A stretch of DNA of 30,637 nt. Source: an uncultured Gammaproteobacteria bacterium. Lineage in GTDB: Bacteria; Pseudomonadota; Gammaproteobacteria; Pseudomonadales; Pseudohongiellaceae. Below are positions 15,582 through 24,114 of the stretch, piece after piece (the first letter of the stretch is position 1; each line of letters begins with the position of its first letter). The DNA lies in the NCBI GenBank assembly GCA_937898685.1, contig CALEJT010000015.1, positions 1-30,637 on the forward strand. Direction: 5' to 3'. The position numbers and the translations under genes are program-made. The notes below the pieces were generated by a model that was given only the letters and a program-made list of their open reading frames with translations, was not told where the DNA came from and searched no databases.

Positions 15582-16772
15582 TTGTCCACTCCACTCAAAC
15601 ACCTTGTCCGGCCCTTCCTCCTGGCGGCGTCCTTGCTCACCCTTGCGCACGGTGCCATGGCGCAGTTCGGATCGCCTCCACTCGGTGAAGGCCCGTGGGA
15701 AATCCAAACCTTTCAGGCCAAAATCAAGGTCTCCGTGGTAGCACGCGGCCTCGACCATCCCTGGAGCCTCACCTTCCTGCCCAACGGCGACTTCCTCGTC
15801 ACCGAACGCTCCGGCCAGTTGCGGGTGATACACGAAGGCAAGCTGGCGCCCGAAGCCGTGGCCGGTGTGCCCGAAGTGTTCAGCGAAAGCATGCTGGGCC
15901 TGATGGAAGTGCTGCCCCATCCCGAATTCGCACGGAACCAATATCTCTATCTCACCTACCACAAGAAACTCGCCGACGAGCCCAAGACCATCGCCTTCGT
16001 GCTCGCCCGCGCGCGCTTCACCGGCAATGCGCTGGTCGATCTCGAAGAGCTGCTGGTGAGCGATACGTGGAATGGTGCCGGCGGCGCTGCTGCCAAGCTG
16101 GTGTTTGGCACCGACGGCAAGCTCTACATGGGACTCGGCGCGACGCGTGACGAATCGCCGCAGGATCCGATGAGTCTGCGCGGCAAGATCCTGCGTCTGA
16201 ACGAAGACGGCAGCGTGCCCGAGGACAATCCCTTCGTCGGCAAGGCCGGTTATCGCCCCGAGATCTTCTCGCTCGGCCATCGCAACCCTTCGGGCATGGC
16301 CGTGCACCCCGTCACGGGTGAGATCTGGGCTTCCGAATACGGCCCGAACGGTGGCGACGAAATCAACATCATCCGCGCCGGCAAGAACTACGGCTGGCCG
16401 GTGGTGAGCTATGGCCGCGATTACTCCGGCCCCTTCATCTCGCCGATTCCGTGGCAGGAGGGCATGGAGATGCCGGTGTCCACCTTCGTGCCCGGCATCT
16501 CGCCGTCGGGACTGGCCTTCTACACCGGTGAAGACTTCCCCACCTGGACCACCAGTGCCTTCGTCGGCGCGCTGCGCGTCGGTCAGATCCCGGGCACCGG
16601 TCGTCTGGTGCGCATCTTCTATGACGAAAACGGCGACGAGCGCTCTCGTGAAGACTTGCTGACCGAGCTCAAACAGCGCATCCGCGAAGTGCGCATGGGG
16701 CCGGATGGCAAACTCTATCTGTTGACTGAAGAGGCCGACGGCGCGCTGCTGGTGATCGAACCTGCCGCTTGA
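15582..16772 (+). CDS. PQQ-dependent sugar dehydrogenase (glucose/sorbosone dehydrogenase family)
   Basis: This 396-residue periplasmic six-bladed beta-propeller resembles aldose sugar dehydrogenase YliI and soluble glucose dehydrogenase. The signal peptide ends near residue 27 (AMA). Family motifs run in order: HPWSLTFLPNGDFLVTERSG (about 59-78), HPEFARNQYLYLTYH, and LVFGTDGKLYMGLGATRDES. They continue with RGKILRLNEDGSVPEDNPF, IFSLGHRNPSGMAVHP (its arginine contacts PQQ in relatives) and EYGPNGGDEINIIRAGKNYG. It would oxidise an alcohol or aldose and pass electrons to a cytochrome. The start is TTG at 15582, preceded by GGGGAA, because no ATG occurs before the end of the signal peptide. It has no heme motif. 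It converges on the cytochrome operon across a shared terminator. Confidence 0.9.
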   Translation: MSTPLKHLVRPFLLAASLLTLAHGAMAQFGSPPLGEGPWEIQTFQAKIKVSVVARGLDHPWSLTFLPNGDFLVTERSGQLRVIHEGKLAPEAVAGVPEVFSESMLGLMEVLPHPEFARNQYLYLTYHKKLADEPKTIAFVLARARFTGNALVDLEELLVSDTWNGAGGAAAKLVFGTDGKLYMGLGATRDESPQDPMSLRGKILRLNEDGSVPEDNPFVGKAGYRPEIFSLGHRNPSGMAVHPVTGEIWASEYGPNGGDEINIIRAGKNYGWPVVSYGRDYSGPFISPIPWQEGMEMPVSTFVPGISPSGLAFYTGEDFPTWTTSAFVGALRVGQIPGTGRLVRIFYDENGDERSREDLLTELKQRIREVRMGPDGKLYLLTEEADGALLVIEPAA

Positions 16773-16792
16773 TGGCTGGAAGAGAAAAAAAG

Positions 16793-16816
16793 AAACGCCG
16801 GCAATTGCCGGCGTTT
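16793..16816. terminator. Bidirectional terminator between PQQ-dehydrogenase and cytochrome genes
   Basis: A perfect 24-base palindrome has a GCCGGC core on each side and A-rich and T-rich flanks. It is positioned to end both the dehydrogenase transcript and the minus-strand cytochrome operon, whose last gene stops 15 bases away. Confidence 0.9.
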
Positions 16817-16830
16817 TTGTTTGCGGGGCA

Positions 16831-17415
16831 TTACTCGAAGGTGTTGGCGCTCTGCACGCGGCTCAACCACTCCGCCATGCGCTCCAGATCTTCGTTGTCC
16901 GGCAACTCCGCGCCGCGTGCGCGCATCTCCAGCAGCAACACACGCCAACGTTCCAGGGTGGCGCGTGTCTCATAGACCCGGTCGAGCGCATGACATTCGG
17001 AACACACCGTATCCAACACCGCCAATCCTTGTTTGTCGTCGTAATAGGTGTCGATTTCCGGTGGCACATAGGTGCGAGGGAAGGGGGTGTGTTCGGTGCC
17101 GAAGGTTTCCGACAGGTAGTCGAGCAGGAGCGTCCTGTCGGCATGTGCCAGCGGTGGTATCGCGTACTCCGTATGGGCTGTTTCCAGCAGGTTCTCCCAG
17201 CGCTCGCGGGTGAGGGCGTGGTAGGAGTAGTCGTCGATGCCATGACACGATACACAGTTCTTGAGGATCACGTTTCTCACCGCACCGTCCGGTAACGGCA
17301 CCTGCGGACGCGTCGGTGCACGCAACTGTGCCAACACCGGCAAGGCCGCCACCAACAACAATCCCGCTACGACTGCACCACACTTCCCTTTCATGCTTAC
17401 GTTTCGCTTTCTCAC
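16831..17415 (-). CDS. Periplasmic diheme c-type cytochrome with duplicated heme domain
   Basis: This protein of up to 194 residues has an exported N-terminus (hydrophobic segment about 13-28, ending LAQ). Two heme-attachment sites are present: CVSCH (54-58) and CSECH (138-142). Each is followed by a similar helix (RERWENLLETA and LERWRVLLLEMRARG) and then a helix with an acidic start, so the protein looks like an internal duplication. The layout resembles the diheme domain of quinohemoprotein amine dehydrogenase alpha subunits. It probably accepts electrons from a periplasmic dehydrogenase. The GTG start at 17415 overlaps the upstream DUF1552 stop by four bases (GTGA). An ATG at 17394 also fits the signal peptide and cannot be excluded. 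It is the last gene of the DUF1592-DUF1552-cytochrome operon. Confidence 0.86.
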   Translation of the reverse strand: MRKRNVSMKGKCGAVVAGLLLVAALPVLAQLRAPTRPQVPLPDGAVRNVILKNCVSCHGIDDYSYHALTRERWENLLETAHTEYAIPPLAHADRTLLLDYLSETFGTEHTPFPRTYVPPEIDTYYDDKQGLAVLDTVCSECHALDRVYETRATLERWRVLLLEMRARGAELPDNEDLERMAEWLSRVQSANTFE

Positions 17416-18752
17416 GCGATCTCCAGGGGCTTGGTACCTTCGTTGAAGCGGGGCACGTCGATGCCGTAAAGATGCAGGATCGCGAGCAGGAGATTCGAAG
17501 TGCGCTCGACGTTGTCCGGATAGGAGATGTGGCGATTGCCTTTGAACGTGCCATCGATGGCGCCCGCCAGGATCACCGGCACCTTCTCGTGCGCATGGCG
17601 ATGCGAGTTGCCCATGTTGCTGCCCTTGTAGATGAGCACGTTGTCGAGCGCCGTGCCTTCCACGTCCTGGATCTTGCTGAGTCGTTCCAGGAAATAGGCC
17701 AGGTTGGCCACGTGGTAGCGGTTCACCTTGGCGTAGTTGGCGATGTTGGCGGGTGTGTCACCGTGGTGCGAGGTCGCGTGCCAGCCACCGGTGTAACCGG
17801 ACTCGGGATGCGCTATCGACGAAAGATCACGCCCCAGCATGAAGGTGACCGAACGCGTGATGTCACCCTCGAAGGCGAGCGCGATGAGGTCGTACATCAA
17901 CTTGAAGTGCACGTCCTTGCTCTGCGGAATGCCGAAGGGCACTTCTTCCGTCGGTTCGCTCACCGAGTTGCCCATCGCAATCTGGATGCGACGTTCCAAT
18001 TCGCGGATGTTCTCGAGGTAGTTGTCCACACGCTGCTGGTCGCCGGCACCGAGCTGACGTTTGAAGGAAGGCAGTTTTTCCGCCACCGAATCGAGGATGC
18101 TCGCATTCAGCTCGCGGCCGCGCTGACGTTCCTGCGGGCTCGAGCCGTCGCCGAAGAGGCGCTCGAACGCGACGCGTGGATTGATCTCGGTCGGCAGCGG
18201 CTGCGTCGGCGACATCCACGACATCGAGTTGGTGTAGGCACAGCTGTAGCCCCAGTTGCAGTTGCCGTAGTTACCGGCGTCTTCCACACCCAACTGCAGC
18301 GAACCGAGGATGGTGTTCTGGCCGTAGGTGCGTGCGATGACCTGGTCGATGGTTTCACCGAGATAGGGGCTCACGGCGTTGCGACGCGGACGCGCGCCCG
18401 ACAGGAACACCGCACCACGCGCGTGGTTGCCACCCGGCTCTTCTTCGGTGGAGAAGGCTTCCGGCACGTCGAGGCCGCTGATCAGCACGATGTATTTGCG
18501 GAAGGGCTCCAGCGGCTTGGTGATGTACGAGAATTCGAAGTCCTTGCCGGTCTGCAGCGGCGACCAATAGCCCGGCGCGGCACCGTGCGGATGCCAGATG
18601 CCGACGAAGCGTTTGGGACGCAATTCCGCTTCCGCACGCGCCATCGGCACCATGGCGGGAATCATGGCATCGAGCATCGGCAGCGCCACGCTGACGCCCG
18701 CGGCGCGCAGCAGGGTACGCCGATCCATTTTCTTCCTGCTGATGAATTGCAT
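17412..18752 (-). CDS. DUF1552 domain-containing exported protein
   Basis: This 446-residue protein has a twin-arginine signal (DRRTLLRAAGVSVALPMLDA at about residues 10-29). It is therefore probably folded, possibly with a cofactor or metal, before export to the periplasm. The rest is a full-length DUF1552 domain, with typical stretches KRFVGIWHPHGAAPGYWSP, VLISGLDVPEAF, GNHARGAVFLSGA and LIYKGSNMGNSHRHAHEKVP. The conserved histidines and acidic residues recall the alkaline-phosphatase-like DUF1501 group, but I cannot identify a reaction. GGAGGAGG upstream of the ATG is a strong ribosome site. It lies between a DUF1592 cytochrome (44-base gap) and a diheme cytochrome (4-base overlap), a pairing also common in Planctomycetes and Myxobacteria. 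Confidence 0.9.
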   Translation of the reverse strand: MQFISRKKMDRRTLLRAAGVSVALPMLDAMIPAMVPMARAEAELRPKRFVGIWHPHGAAPGYWSPLQTGKDFEFSYITKPLEPFRKYIVLISGLDVPEAFSTEEEPGGNHARGAVFLSGARPRRNAVSPYLGETIDQVIARTYGQNTILGSLQLGVEDAGNYGNCNWGYSCAYTNSMSWMSPTQPLPTEINPRVAFERLFGDGSSPQERQRGRELNASILDSVAEKLPSFKRQLGAGDQQRVDNYLENIRELERRIQIAMGNSVSEPTEEVPFGIPQSKDVHFKLMYDLIALAFEGDITRSVTFMLGRDLSSIAHPESGYTGGWHATSHHGDTPANIANYAKVNRYHVANLAYFLERLSKIQDVEGTALDNVLIYKGSNMGNSHRHAHEKVPVILAGAIDGTFKGNRHISYPDNVERTSNLLLAILHLYGIDVPRFNEGTKPLEIA

Positions 18753-18796
18753 GACAGCCTCCTCCTCGTTTCGGACTGCGCGACTCGCGCGACGCG

Positions 18797-21208
18797 CTAA
18801 GGTGTTTCCGTGCCGCTCGCCAGGCTGAGCGCGTTGCCTTCCTTCACACGCATCTGGAAGGGTTCGCTCTTGACGATGTTCAGCACCAGATCTGAAAAAC
18901 GGTAATTGCTGGCTTCGCTCGCATGCACGATGCGGCGCACCACCGGCATGTCGAAGTACTCGACACCACGCCCCATGGCGTAGCTCAAGAGTTTTTCGGT
19001 CATGAAGCGCGCGAACTGCGGTGAGTAGTACTTGAGGTTCTCGCGCAGGTCGGCGACACCATTGGCCGGCGTGCCATCCCAGAGCTCCACCTTGGTATCC
19101 AAGGGCGTGGCGGAACCGTCACCTTTGCGCGGATGACCTTCGAGCAGGCGCCAGCTGCCATCGGCATCGAAGTTCTCCAATGCGAAGCCGATCGGATCCA
19201 TGATGCGATGACAGGTGGCGCAGGCCGGATCACGGCGATGCAGCGTCAGTTGATCGCGCAGTGTCTTGATGACGAACTCACCACCTTGCGTATCTTCCAG
19301 CGGCGGCACGTTCGGCGGCGGTTCGGGCGGTACGGTACCTAGTATGTTTTCGAGTACCCATACGCCGCGTTTCACCGGCGAGGTGCGGAAGTTCTCGGTG
19401 AAGGTCGTGCTCAGAAAACTGCCCTTGCCGAGGATGCCGCGCCGATGATCGAACTGCGGCGGCAGTTCGACACGGCGATAGTGCGCGCCGTAGATGTTGG
19501 GAATGCCGTAGTGCTTGGCGAGACGTTCGTTGAGAAAGGTGTAGTTGGCATCGATGAGGTCGAGCACGCTTCGGTCTTCGCGAATGATGCTTTCCCAGAA
19601 CAACTCCGACTCGCGCTGGAAGGCCTGACGCAGTTCGTCATCCCAGTTGGGATAGTAGATGCCATCGGGCGAAGTGGTGGGCAGGTTGCGTAGGTAGAGA
19701 TATTGCTGACCGAAGTTGGTGACGAGCGCCTGCGAGCGCGGATCCTCCAACATGCGGCGCACTTCCTGCTCGAGTACTGCCGGGTCGCGCAAACGATTCT
19801 GCGCTGCGAGTTCCAGCAAGTGTTCATCGGGAATGCTGCTCCACAAAAAGAAGGACAAGCGCGATGCCAGCTCGAGATCGCTGATGCGATAGGACTCGCC
19901 CGGTGCCACATCTTCGGGTTCGCGTTCGACTCGTACCAGGAATTCGGGATCGGCGAGGAGACGACGCAAGGCGAGTTCGATGCCATCTTCGAATACGCCT
20001 TCACTCGCGCCTTCGCGGAAGAAGGCCATCAATACGTCGAGATCCTCTTCCACTGCCGGACGACGATAGGCCTTGGTCGCCAGCGTGGTGAGAATGCTGC
20101 GTGCACAGGATTCGAATTCATCGCGGTTGTTCGGCATGCACGTGAACACTTTCTTCACGCTCACCGAATCCTGCGGCCGCACCGGTTCGAAGGGACCGAT
20201 GATCTTCAGAAGTCCGATCACCGGGGGATACTGCACCTGCGGCATCTTTTCGTTTTCGATCGACTTGCGATCGTACTCGCGAATCATGCCGAGACCGGGA
20301 CGATAGTTGGTGGCGATGAAGGTGGCGCCGACCAGGCGCGTGCCGGCCTTCACCGGCACCGTGGCTTCGAGCGCACCGTCGCGGTCACCACCCATGCCGA
20401 CGTTCAACCCCACGCCCTCGTACTTGAAGAGAGCAACGCGTTCACCGTCGATGCTGATCTCCAATTCCTCGCCGGGGATGAAGGCACCGACACCGAAGTT
20501 CTGGATGTGGAAGGTGTAGAGGCCATCGGCAAGGAAGTTGTGTTTGACCGCCATGCCGCCGCGCGTGCCGAGCGGCAGACCTTCGAGTTGATAGTTCTGC
20601 GAGGCATCACCCGGTGCGAGATAGGAAACCTCCGTCGGGCTACGCCAAAAACCCACTGCCATCCGCGACACACGCGCGGCGGTAGTGGCATAGGCTTCGA
20701 GCAAAGTCGGAGAGAGTGTGAGTGAGCCCGCGATGTTGTCGAAGCCGCGGGCGGAAGTATCGGGAGGCAACAAGGTGCTGACATCGACTTCGACACCGAG
20801 CAGGTCGCGCACCACGTTCGCGTACTCGGTACGGTTCAGGCGATGCAGCATCACGCTGCCGGGGTTGGTCGGGCTCTGCCGATCGATTTCGTTTTCGAGC
20901 CACTCGGTCATCGCGCGATATTCGTCGCGCGGCGGACGCTCACGGCCAGGCGGCGGCATCACACCCGCGCGCAAACGACGGATGACGCGCTCCCATTCCG
21001 GTGCGTGTGCGATGAGTGGTTGATCGAGAATGCTGTCGATATCGAGGCCACCGGCGTAGTCCTCGAAGTTATGGCAGTCGGAGCAGTATTCCTGCACCAG
21101 CGCACGATAGCGATCGTCATTGGCATCAGCCCCGGACGCCGCCAGCCCATGAGACAGAGCACTTGCGGCGAGCAAGAACTGACAGACGGCTTTGCTGCGA
21201 GTTCGCAT
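18797..21208 (-). CDS. DUF1592-type multidomain c-cytochrome
   Basis: This 803-residue exported protein has a signal peptide (about residues 1-24). A planctomycete-type cytochrome domain follows with heme site CSDCH (42-46) and candidate axial M84 in AGVMPPPG. Next is a DUF1587 domain from about 121 (LHRLNRTEYANVVRDLLGVE). A beta-rich PA14/CBM-like insert occupies about 200-320. DUF1595 lies at about 375-435, DUF1592 at about 450-575 (RISDLELASRLSFFLW) and DUF1588 at about 600-695. A second heme site, CATCH (663-667), leads into DUF1585 at the C-terminus. The full canonical order is present. The function is unknown; a periplasmic oxidoreductase or polymer-binding electron carrier is plausible. 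The ATG at 21208, preceded by GAGGGGAAGG, is preferred over an open extension. It is the first gene of the operon with DUF1552 and cytochrome c. Confidence 0.92.
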   Translation of the reverse strand: MRTRSKAVCQFLLAASALSHGLAASGADANDDRYRALVQEYCSDCHNFEDYAGGLDIDSILDQPLIAHAPEWERVIRRLRAGVMPPPGRERPPRDEYRAMTEWLENEIDRQSPTNPGSVMLHRLNRTEYANVVRDLLGVEVDVSTLLPPDTSARGFDNIAGSLTLSPTLLEAYATTAARVSRMAVGFWRSPTEVSYLAPGDASQNYQLEGLPLGTRGGMAVKHNFLADGLYTFHIQNFGVGAFIPGEELEISIDGERVALFKYEGVGLNVGMGGDRDGALEATVPVKAGTRLVGATFIATNYRPGLGMIREYDRKSIENEKMPQVQYPPVIGLLKIIGPFEPVRPQDSVSVKKVFTCMPNNRDEFESCARSILTTLATKAYRRPAVEEDLDVLMAFFREGASEGVFEDGIELALRRLLADPEFLVRVEREPEDVAPGESYRISDLELASRLSFFLWSSIPDEHLLELAAQNRLRDPAVLEQEVRRMLEDPRSQALVTNFGQQYLYLRNLPTTSPDGIYYPNWDDELRQAFQRESELFWESIIREDRSVLDLIDANYTFLNERLAKHYGIPNIYGAHYRRVELPPQFDHRRGILGKGSFLSTTFTENFRTSPVKRGVWVLENILGTVPPEPPPNVPPLEDTQGGEFVIKTLRDQLTLHRRDPACATCHRIMDPIGFALENFDADGSWRLLEGHPRKGDGSATPLDTKVELWDGTPANGVADLRENLKYYSPQFARFMTEKLLSYAMGRGVEYFDMPVVRRIVHASEASNYRFSDLVLNIVKSEPFQMRVKEGNALSLASGTETP

Positions 21209-21521
21209 CGCCCTTCCCCTCTGATTCTTTGTACTTGTTATGCGGCCGACTCTACGCCTCGCTGGTGGCATTCTCTTTGTATTTTTCGAGCGATTACTTG
21301 CACTTTTCGATTGCGCATCGCCGCGCCCATAGCCTTTCGCTTGAGCGACTTCATTCGATTTTCCAGAGACTTACGCAGTCTTGACGGGCCAATGACGGAA
21401 GCATCGTTCCAGTACCATTAGACGAGACCGACCGGTTCGCCGCTGAGGCTCACCGCTTTTGTGGCAAACTCACGCGGCACGCGGCCAGTACAAGAGCCGG
21501 CAGATATCGGAGGGGAACGAA
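21209..21521. other. Divergent promoter region between the DUF1592 and ankyrin genes
   Basis: This gap of about 310 bases must contain two outward promoters. A TTGACG at 21381-21386 resembles a plus-strand -35, but no good -10 lies at the expected distance. The half nearer the DUF1592 gene (21220-21360) is noticeably richer in A and T than its surroundings. I see no RNA gene or strong palindrome. Confidence 0.4.
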
Positions 21522-23219
21522 GTGAACAGGCAGTGTTCTTACGCCTTGCTTGCAAGTCTGTTGTTGCCGATGGCGGCAATGGCAGGTCCTTTGGTCGATG
21601 CCGCGCGTCTTGGTGACCTCGGGACCGTGCGCCAGCTGCTGCAGGAAGGTGCGGCGGCAAACGACGTGCACGTCGATGGCAGCACGCCCCTGCATTGGGC
21701 GACACATGCCAACGACGCCGCCATGACCAAGGTCCTGCTCGACGCCGGCGCCGATCCCAATGCGCGCAACCGCGTCGGGGCTCCTCCCATGCTTTCCGCC
21801 GCCGTCAATGGCAACGCTGAAATCCTGAAGTTGTTGCTGGCAGCCGGCGCCGATCCCAATCAAAGCGTGAGCGTGACCGGCGACACGCCGCTCATGCTTG
21901 CCGCACGCACTGGTGTCGTCGACGCCGTCGCCGTCCTACTCGAGCATGGCGCCGATGTGAATGCCACCGAGAGCTGGGGCTTCACCACACCCTTGATGTG
22001 GGCCGTCACCGAAGGTCATGCCGCCGTCGCGAAACTGCTCATCGACCATGGCGCCGATCTCGAAGCGCGCACCGCCTACATTCCACCGGACACCGGCCGC
22101 GGCTTCGAAGGTGCGTTGCCACGGCCGCGCCGTCCGGAAGAAGTCGGCCCCATCGTGTTTGCGAGTGGTGAGTTCACGCCACTACTTCTTGCCGCGCGTG
22201 ATGGTCGTTTCGACGCAGTGAAGACTCTGGTTGAAGCCGGTGCCGACGTGAATGCACTCGCCGCCGATGGCAAGAATGCGCTCGGCATTGCCATCTTCAA
22301 CGGCAGCTATGACATCGCCAGCTACCTGATCGATGCGGGCAGCGATGTGAATCAGGCAGACGCGCAACGCTTCACGCCGCTGTTCTGGGCGGTGGATCGT
22401 CGCAACATGGAGACCGCACCGAACTTTCCCTGGGTGGTCACCGACGATCCCCTGCCCCTGATCGAGAAACTCCTGGAACACGGCGCCGATCCAAACTGGT
22501 TGGTCAACAACACGCCGCGTGCCCGCATGCGTGGTGGTTCACCGCGCATCGTCTTCGCCACCGCCTTGATGCGTGCCGCTTTCTCCGCCGACCTGGAGCT
22601 CGTGCAACTACTGCTCGAACACGGTGCCGATCCGCATCTGAAATCGAGCGACAACGAAACCACACTTTCCGCTGCAGCAGGTCTCGGTTGGGTGAGTGGC
22701 TTCCACAAGGAGCGACCAGTGACGGATCGCCTGGCCATCATCAAGATTCTGGTCGAACAGTACGGACTGGATGTGAATTGGCAGGATGACTATGGCATCT
22801 CTCCCTTGATGGTTGCTGCCAACCTCGGCGACCTTCCCATCATCGAATACCTGCTCGAGCAGGGTGCGGATCTCGGCGCCTACGACCTCGGCAAGAAGAA
22901 CGACGGTCAGTTCGGTGCCAGCATCGAACCACTGATGCCGATCGACTATGCGATCGGAGTCGGTACTTTCCGTCCCAACAACGCCATCGTCTTCAACGAA
23001 GCAGCCTATGAGCTGATGAAGAAATTGATGGAAGAACGTGGCATTGCCCACACCACTTCCGAGTGCACCTTGCGCGGCTTCACCTGCGCAGCGGTGGACA
23101 TGGACCCTCGCGCGGCAACACCGCGCACCATCATGCAAGCGCGCGCACGCCAGATCGGCCACCAGGTCGACGACGTCGCCAACTTCTCTGGTTTGGAAGT
23201 GAAGGAATCCGAGAAATAA
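21522..23219 (+). CDS. Exported ankyrin-repeat protein
   Basis: This 565-residue protein has a signal peptide (about residues 1-21, ending AMA) followed by ten to eleven ankyrin repeats spanning roughly residues 22-470. Examples are STPLHWATHANDAAMTKVLL, DTPLMLAARTGVVDAVAVLL and ISPLMVAANLGDLPIIEYLL, each ending in a GADPN/GADVN turn. Two repeats carry insertions (about residues 195-215 and 300-345). The C-terminal tail has a cysteine pair (CTLRGFTC) that could form a disulfide. Ankyrin repeats bind proteins, and being exported, this one should bind a periplasmic partner. The start is GTG at 21522, with GGAGGGG seven bases upstream. It is divergent from the DUF1592 operon, and such ankyrin genes often accompany these cytochromes, so a scaffold or chaperone role for them is my inference. 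Confidence 0.88.
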   Translation: MNRQCSYALLASLLLPMAAMAGPLVDAARLGDLGTVRQLLQEGAAANDVHVDGSTPLHWATHANDAAMTKVLLDAGADPNARNRVGAPPMLSAAVNGNAEILKLLLAAGADPNQSVSVTGDTPLMLAARTGVVDAVAVLLEHGADVNATESWGFTTPLMWAVTEGHAAVAKLLIDHGADLEARTAYIPPDTGRGFEGALPRPRRPEEVGPIVFASGEFTPLLLAARDGRFDAVKTLVEAGADVNALAADGKNALGIAIFNGSYDIASYLIDAGSDVNQADAQRFTPLFWAVDRRNMETAPNFPWVVTDDPLPLIEKLLEHGADPNWLVNNTPRARMRGGSPRIVFATALMRAAFSADLELVQLLLEHGADPHLKSSDNETTLSAAAGLGWVSGFHKERPVTDRLAIIKILVEQYGLDVNWQDDYGISPLMVAANLGDLPIIEYLLEQGADLGAYDLGKKNDGQFGASIEPLMPIDYAIGVGTFRPNNAIVFNEAAYELMKKLMEERGIAHTTSECTLRGFTCAAVDMDPRAATPRTIMQARARQIGHQVDDVANFSGLEVKESEK

Positions 23220-23223
23220 TGGT

Positions 23224-23252
23224 TGCGATCACCGCGCCAGGCGGTGATCGCA
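23224..23252 (+). terminator. Stem-loop after the ankyrin gene
   Basis: A perfect 12-bp stem (23224-23235 with 23241-23252) has a five-base loop and begins five bases past the stop. It lacks a T-run, so it may protect the 3' end rather than terminate by itself. Confidence 0.6.
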
Positions 23253-23289
23253 GCTGAAGCGCGGCACTACTCGCTCCGCAAAAGATGAC

Positions 23290-23853
23290 TCAACAACCCG
23301 TGACCTTGGCGCGGGCAGCCTGCGTGAGATGCAGGTGATGTTCCAACTTCGGCGCGGATGCTGTCAGGAAGGACTTCACGTGTTCACTCTGTGCCGCTGG
23401 CAATAGCTGGTCGTTGATCAGCTGCAGCGCCATCTGATGTTGTTTTTCCTGCTCCTGCAGGAAGGTACAGACGAACTGGGCGTCGTCGAGGTTGCGCAGG
23501 CTTCTGACCAGGGCTTCGCCATTGTCTTCCAGCTCTTCGCTGAGGTTGCTGTCCTCGGTATCGAGTTCGCGATAGGTATCTTCCAGCAAGTCGATTTCGC
23601 GATCGGACGCACGATGATCGGCGATGAGGGCTTCAGCCACTTCGCGCACCGCAGTGTCATCGGTGCGGCGCAGCGCCAGGCGTGCCATGTCGATTTCCAC
23701 TTCGTTGAGTGCTTCGATCACTTCGAGAATCTGGCCATCGGTGAGGGTTTCCGTGCGGGAACCGAACACGCCCTGGGCGGCAACGAAGGGGGTTGCCAGC
23801 GCAAGCGCGGCGACGATGGGAGCGAAGGTGGGCATTAGGTGTTTGTTCTTCAT
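23290..23853 (-). CDS. DUF4142 domain-containing exported protein
   Basis: This 187-residue protein has a signal peptide (about residues 1-26, ending VAA). A four-helix, ferritin-like DUF4142 domain follows. Typical features are ILEVIEALNEVEIDMARLAL (about 42-61), VAEALIADHRASDREIDLLE and the C-terminal KSFLTASAPKLEHHLHLTQA. The family has no established reaction; members are often stress-induced periplasmic or outer-membrane-associated proteins. Two cysteines are visible (FVCTFLQ and the final C), which could pair. A GGAGA ribosome site precedes the ATG. The neighbouring genes on both sides are transcribed independently. Family assignment is good; function is unknown. Confidence 0.87.
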   Translation of the reverse strand: MKNKHLMPTFAPIVAALALATPFVAAQGVFGSRTETLTDGQILEVIEALNEVEIDMARLALRRTDDTAVREVAEALIADHRASDREIDLLEDTYRELDTEDSNLSEELEDNGEALVRSLRNLDDAQFVCTFLQEQEKQHQMALQLINDQLLPAAQSEHVKSFLTASAPKLEHHLHLTQAARAKVTGC

Positions 23854-24114
23854 GAGCAGTTCTCCGAGAAGAAGTTGGAATGAGCCGAAAAGCCACGGCT
23901 GCTGACGCGCTCTCGTAGAGGTTTTGCAAAGGACATGCCACGGGTGGCCAGGGGCTCACTGACGCGCAAGTAAGGTCGAAAGGTGGGAAAAACAAGGCGA
24001 ATCGAACACCGACGACTGCGAAGTGATGAGCGTCTGACTCATCCTTCCATTGCGTGCGGCAGATTTTACTCGGGCTCCATGCAAATTCTGCGTACGGAAA
24101 CACACATGGAAGAG

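Noticed and set aside
17316..18800. 494-codon open frame antisense to the DUF1552 gene
   Set aside because: The DUF1552 protein on the minus strand has a Tat signal, a strong ribosome site and conserved family motifs; the antisense frame has none.
19703..20725. 340-codon frame antisense to the DUF1592 gene
   Set aside because: Shadow of a full-length multidomain protein; no plausible product.
24025..24043. Small hairpin GATGAG/CTCATC as AraC-gene terminator
   Set aside because: It has only six base pairs and no T-run on the minus strand, and lies about 70 bases from the stop.
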